Source: Treponema sp. (GTDB lineage: Bacteria; Spirochaetota; Spirochaetia; Treponematales; Breznakiellaceae). From it: 8,948 bases of DNA. How positions within the stretch are numbered: the stretch's first letter is position 1; every line of letters starts with the position of its first letter. A program made the position numbers and the translations under genes. Shown here in pieces: positions 6,320 through 8,948 of this stretch. The stretch covers positions 1-8,948 of the forward strand of contig JAISWN010000291.1 in the NCBI GenBank assembly GCA_031271075.1, in the 5' to 3' direction. The notes beneath the pieces are model-generated. The model was not told the DNA's origin and did no database searches. It saw only the letters and a list, made by a program, of their open reading frames with translations.

Positions 6320-8422
6320 ATGAGTATCGGTCCCAAATTGGTACGTGTGGTATTTAAAACCCATCTGGACATCGGTTTTACCGATCTGGCCGCCAGGGTA
6401 ACGGAAAACTATCTGCGGGTGTTTATTCCCCGGGCAATCGGGACCGCCGCGGAACTGCGCCGCCGGGGCGGAGGGGAACGCCTGGTGTGGACTACCGGCT
6501 CCTGGCTGATCCACACCGCCCTTAAACGATCCGGCCCAAAGGACGGGGACGCCCTGCTGCGGGCCATTGAAGCCGGGGACATAGTCTGGCATGCCCTTCC
6601 CTTTACCAGCCATACGGAGCTGATGGATCCGGGGCTCTTTGAGTACGGCCTTTCCCTGTCCGCGGACCTGGACCGGCGTTTCGGGAAAACCACCCCGGCG
6701 GCCAAGATGACCGACGTGCCGGGGCATACCATCGGCATGGTTCCCCTCCTGGCAAAGGCGGGGGTGGAATACCTCCATATCGGGGTGAACGACGCCTCCC
6801 ATCTGCCCGAAACCCCCCGGGTGTTCCGTTGGCGGGCCCCCGATGGGAGCGAAGTTATTGTCCAGTATGACCGGAGCTACGGCGATACCCTGCTCCTCCC
6901 CGGCGCGGAGGAAGCCCTGGTGATTGTGAATAGCAGCGACAACACGGGCCCGCCCCGGACCGAATCGGTTCTTCAAACCTTTGCCGATCTCTCCGCCCGT
7001 TTCCCCGGCGCGGAGATCCGGGCTTCCACCCTGAACGACTTTGTGCCGGTTCTGCGGAAAGCCGCGGCGGATCTGCCGGTCCTTACCGAGGAGATCGGCG
7101 ACACCTGGATACACGGCGTGGCTACCGACCCGGCTAAAGTGGCCCGGTTCCGGGAACTGCTGCGTCTCCGCAAGACCTGGGAGGCCGAAGGCCGCCTTTC
7201 CCCCGCCGGCCCGGCCTACGGGAATTTTTACGGCCGGCTCATCATGGTAAGCGAGCATACCTGGGGGCTGGATCTGAAAAAGCACCTGGGGGATTTCAAA
7301 AACTGGCAGGCGGAACATTTCAAAGCCGCCCGGCAGACGGATACGGTTCCCCCCTGGGCGGTTCCCGAAGAATACGGGGCGATAAGCCGCCATGTGGCGG
7401 CGGAACTGGAAGCCCTGTACCCCGGCAAGGCGGAATCCGGGGATAGGCGGAGCTACTCCTTTTTTGAATCTTCCCACCGGGAGCAGCGGGCCTACCTTGA
7501 CACCGCGCTGGAGGCACTCTCCCCCGGCATGAGGGAGGAGGCCGCCGCGGCTTTCAAAAACCTGGAGCCCTGCAGAACCATTGACCGGGGCGAGGCCGTC
7601 TACCCCGGCCAGCCTTTTGCCTTGGGCCCCTGGCAGGCGGTTATCGGCGATTCGGGGGCCATTATTTCCCTAAGAGGGGAGCGGGAACTGGCCGGCCCCG
7701 GAGGTATCGGCGCTTATTCCTACCAGACCTTCTCGTATGAGGATTTTGTCCGCTATCACCAGGACTATAACCGGGACATGGATATCAACGCCCCTTGGGT
7801 ACTCCCGGACTTCGGTAAGCCCGGCATGCAGTACGCCCGGCCCCGGCCAATAAACGCCTTTTACCGCGCCCATATCCGATCCATTTCCCGGCCCCAGGGA
7901 AGGGAGGATCTGGCGGAACTGAGACTCCTGGCCTCCCCGCAAGATCCAAGGGGCGCACCGGGGGAACTGGTCATTCGCTACCACGCCGCCGGGTGGCCTC
8001 CCGGCAGGCAGGACCCCGCGCCGCCGCGGCTGGAGATAAGCCTGGACTGGTTTGACAAAGAAGCATCCCGCCTTCCCGAGGCCCTCTGGTTCGGCATCAA
8101 CCTCAACGCCGCCACCCCCGCCAGATGGCGTTTCCGTAAACTCGGCGTCCCGGTGAATCCCCTGGACGTGGTGAAAGGGGGCAACCGATCCTACCACGCG
8201 GTAGCCGAAGCGGAGTACCGTGGCGCCGACGGCCGCTACCTGGTTACCCCTTTGGATTCCCCCCTGGCCGCCCTGGGAAAGCCGAAAATGCTCCGCTTTG
8301 ACGACCGCTTCGAGGATCCCGCCGGAGGGCTGTACTTCAACATCTTTAACAACATCTGGGGAACCAACTTCCCCATGTGGCTGGAGGGGGAGGGAAGGAG
8401 CCGCTTCGTCATTGAATTTTAG
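6320..8422 (+). CDS. GH38-like putative glycosidase (DUF5054-type)
   Basis: Predicted cytoplasmic glycoside hydrolase of 700 residues with no signal peptide. The N-terminal catalytic region (about 1-330) resembles GH38 alpha-mannosidases: FKTHLDIGFTD (H15, D17) corresponds to the HxD zinc motif of that family, and TDVPGHTIGMVPLL (D132, H136) to the D-x-x-G-H segment that carries the catalytic nucleophile. EIGDTWIHG (258-266) and SEHTWGLD (311-318; H313 a possible further metal ligand) are further distinctive stretches. The rest (about 420-700) looks like beta-sandwich domains. The combination and length match proteins annotated DUF5054, whose substrate is not established to my knowledge. The ATG at 6320 has GGGAGG at 6311-6316 but with only 3-nt spacing; no other in-frame start lies upstream. 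It is divergent from the AraC gene and has its own promoter. Mannosidase activity is an inference from the family. Confidence 0.85.
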   Translation: MSIGPKLVRVVFKTHLDIGFTDLAARVTENYLRVFIPRAIGTAAELRRRGGGERLVWTTGSWLIHTALKRSGPKDGDALLRAIEAGDIVWHALPFTSHTELMDPGLFEYGLSLSADLDRRFGKTTPAAKMTDVPGHTIGMVPLLAKAGVEYLHIGVNDASHLPETPRVFRWRAPDGSEVIVQYDRSYGDTLLLPGAEEALVIVNSSDNTGPPRTESVLQTFADLSARFPGAEIRASTLNDFVPVLRKAAADLPVLTEEIGDTWIHGVATDPAKVARFRELLRLRKTWEAEGRLSPAGPAYGNFYGRLIMVSEHTWGLDLKKHLGDFKNWQAEHFKAARQTDTVPPWAVPEEYGAISRHVAAELEALYPGKAESGDRRSYSFFESSHREQRAYLDTALEALSPGMREEAAAAFKNLEPCRTIDRGEAVYPGQPFALGPWQAVIGDSGAIISLRGERELAGPGGIGAYSYQTFSYEDFVRYHQDYNRDMDINAPWVLPDFGKPGMQYARPRPINAFYRAHIRSISRPQGREDLAELRLLASPQDPRGAPGELVIRYHAAGWPPGRQDPAPPRLEISLDWFDKEASRLPEALWFGINLNAATPARWRFRKLGVPVNPLDVVKGGNRSYHAVAEAEYRGADGRYLVTPLDSPLAALGKPKMLRFDDRFEDPAGGLYFNIFNNIWGTNFPMWLEGEGRSRFVIEF

Positions 8423-8451
8423 GAATGAATTTTAGGAGTGAATTTTAGGGG
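8413..8451 (+). repeat. 13-bp tandem repeat, three copies, across the stop codon
   Basis: The units TGAATTTTAGGAA (8413-8425), TGAATTTTAGGAG (8426-8438) and TGAATTTTAGGGG (8439-8451) differ only in the last two bases. The first contains the TAG stop of the GH38-like gene. Since 13 is not a multiple of 3, the three TAG triplets fall in three different reading frames. Confidence 0.85.
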
Positions 8452-8496
8452 CCTCTTTGCCGGGCTTGCTCCTTTTGAAATTTATCGAAACACGGC

Positions 8497-8526
8497 TTGA
8501 CTTTTTTATACAACCGGTGCTATGTT
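8497..8526 (+). promoter_or_regulatory. sigma70 promoter with extended -10
   Basis: TTGACT (8497-8502) and TATGTT (8521-8526) are 18 bp apart, and a TG one base before the -10 gives an extended -10 element. About 50 bp downstream is a consensus ribosome binding site and ATG. Between them, CCCC (8534-8537) and GGGG (8546-8549) could pair just before ATTATTTTTTT (8550-8560), a weak terminator- or attenuator-like structure that might alternatively end the glycosidase transcript. Confidence 0.45.
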
Positions 8527-8575
8527 ATTTACACCCCCAGAAGGCGGGGATTATTTTTTTGGAAAGGAGGAAATC

Positions 8576-8689
8576 ATGACTGCCCCTGCGCCCTTTGCCG
8601 CGAACATCTTCGGCATATCAGTCTCTTCCTCCCTTCCGGTGTTTAGCCGTTCATTAATTATACCCCCCCCCCCCCGACAGGCCCCTTAG
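8576..8689 (+). CDS. possible 37-aa small protein or truncated gene with internal C13 tract
   Basis: An ATG at 8576 is preceded by AGGAGG (8565-8570) with 5-nt spacing and by a good promoter, so the start has strong expression signals. The product would begin MTAPAPFAANIFGISVSSSL, continue PVFSRSLIIP, and then run into prolines encoded by 13 consecutive C (8663-8675) before TAG at 8687-8689. I recognise no family; the middle is mildly hydrophobic but too short to call a membrane segment. One extra C would put translation into a frame open for about 91 codons to the window edge, although that downstream sequence is hairpin-rich and its translation does not look like a typical protein. It may be a small protein, a phase-variable gene, or the remnant of a gene interrupted by a repeat element. 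Confidence 0.3.
   Translation: MTAPAPFAANIFGISVSSSLPVFSRSLIIPPPPRQAP
8663..8675. repeat. homopolymer of 13 C (G on the minus strand)
   Basis: The tract lies within the 37-codon plus-strand ORF. On the minus strand the same tract is a G13 run directly upstream of a perfect TATAAT (8657-8662). Tracts of this length are prone to slippage and to sequencing error. Confidence 0.9.
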
Positions 8690-8948
8690 CGCTTTGCCGC
8701 GTTTCGCGTAAAAACTCCAAAGATCCCCAATATAGTTTCATAAACCCGAATTCGGGCGCATTTTTCCGCGCTAAACCGCGGAAAAACCGGGCTATCCGGG
8801 GCTCCGCCAAGGCAGCCACGGGCTGCCAGGCTCCGGCCCCGTCGCTTCGCGCCGGGTCTGCTCCGCACCCCTCCTATCCCTTGCGCTTATTCTTGAAATC
8901 CCCCGTGTTACATCGTAACTCCAGGGCATACATATTTAACCTTTACAA
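8690..8948. other. hairpin-rich non-coding stretch, likely intergenic repeat
   Basis: No credible gene is seen. The minus-strand frame at 8686-8868 is arginine- and glycine-rich with no ribosome binding site and covers palindromic DNA. Structures in order: CCCGAATTCGGG, a 12-bp palindrome (8745-8756); TTTTTCCGCG / CGCGGAAAAA, a perfect 10-bp stem with a 6-nt loop (8761-8786); and GGCAGCC / GGCTGCC with a 3-nt loop (8811-8827) inside an outer CGGGGC / GCCCCG pair (8797-8802 and 8836-8841). This density suggests a dispersed structured repeat. Confidence 0.5.
8761..8786. repeat. perfect 10-bp inverted repeat
   Basis: TTTTTCCGCG pairs exactly with CGCGGAAAAA around CTAAAC. The T and A runs are inside the stem, so neither strand has the free T tail of an intrinsic terminator unless the stem is counted as GC-only (5 bp). 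Confidence 0.6.

Noticed and set aside
6290..7477. 395-codon minus-strand frame opposite the GH38-like gene
   Set aside because: It is antisense shadow of a gene with clear catalytic motifs, with a G/P/R-rich translation and no domain.
8686..8868. 60-codon minus-strand frame at the right end
   Set aside because: It has no ribosome binding site, an arginine/glycine-rich composition, and covers palindromic DNA that better fits a non-coding structured repeat.

Overview
The window is a compact carbohydrate-uptake and glycan-processing locus from a moderately GC-rich bacterium. The solute-binding protein has a cysteine-free signal peptide ending VFA-GG, a style I associate with Treponema-type spirochaetes, possibly gut-associated. 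That assignment is an inference from sequence style only; there is no rRNA or marker gene here to settle it.

Layout. Positions 1-107 (minus strand) hold the 5' end of an unrecognised small gene that runs off the left edge. A probable intrinsic terminator (131-158) separates it from a four-gene minus-strand operon, which in transcription order is: LplB/YteP-type permease (4800-3892), LplC/YtcP-type permease (3837-2968), extracellular solute-binding protein (2892-1483) and a cytoplasmic CehA/McbA-type PHP metallohydrolase (1483-197). The last two overlap as TGATG. A small hairpin sits just before the binding-protein gene. No ABC ATPase is encoded, so the importer presumably borrows one encoded elsewhere.

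Upstream of the operon is a 529-bp non-coding gap (4801-5329). It carries candidate operator motifs and a complete 164-bp MITE-like element (5135-5298) with perfect 15-bp terminal inverted repeats, flanked by a perfect 8-bp target duplication; this pattern fits the IS66 family. Next comes an AraC-family regulator with an N-terminal cupin-like sensor domain (6253-5330, minus, GTG start). A 66-bp divergent promoter region separates it from a plus-strand 700-aa GH38-like (DUF5054-type) putative glycosidase (6320-8422).

The right end (8423-8948) has no recognised gene. It contains a 13-bp tandem triplication across the glycosidase stop codon, a good sigma70 promoter and ribosome binding site leading into a 37-codon ORF, a run of 13 C inside that ORF, and a hairpin-rich stretch that resembles an intergenic repeat.

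Working model (inference): the AraC regulator senses a sugar and controls the divergent glycosidase and probably the ABC operon. The importer brings in an oligosaccharide, the cytoplasmic GH38-like enzyme trims it, and the PHP enzyme removes a phosphate or other ester or amide substituent. The most notable observations are the MITE, the C13 tract and the pairing of a GH38-like enzyme with a PHP hydrolase in one uptake locus.
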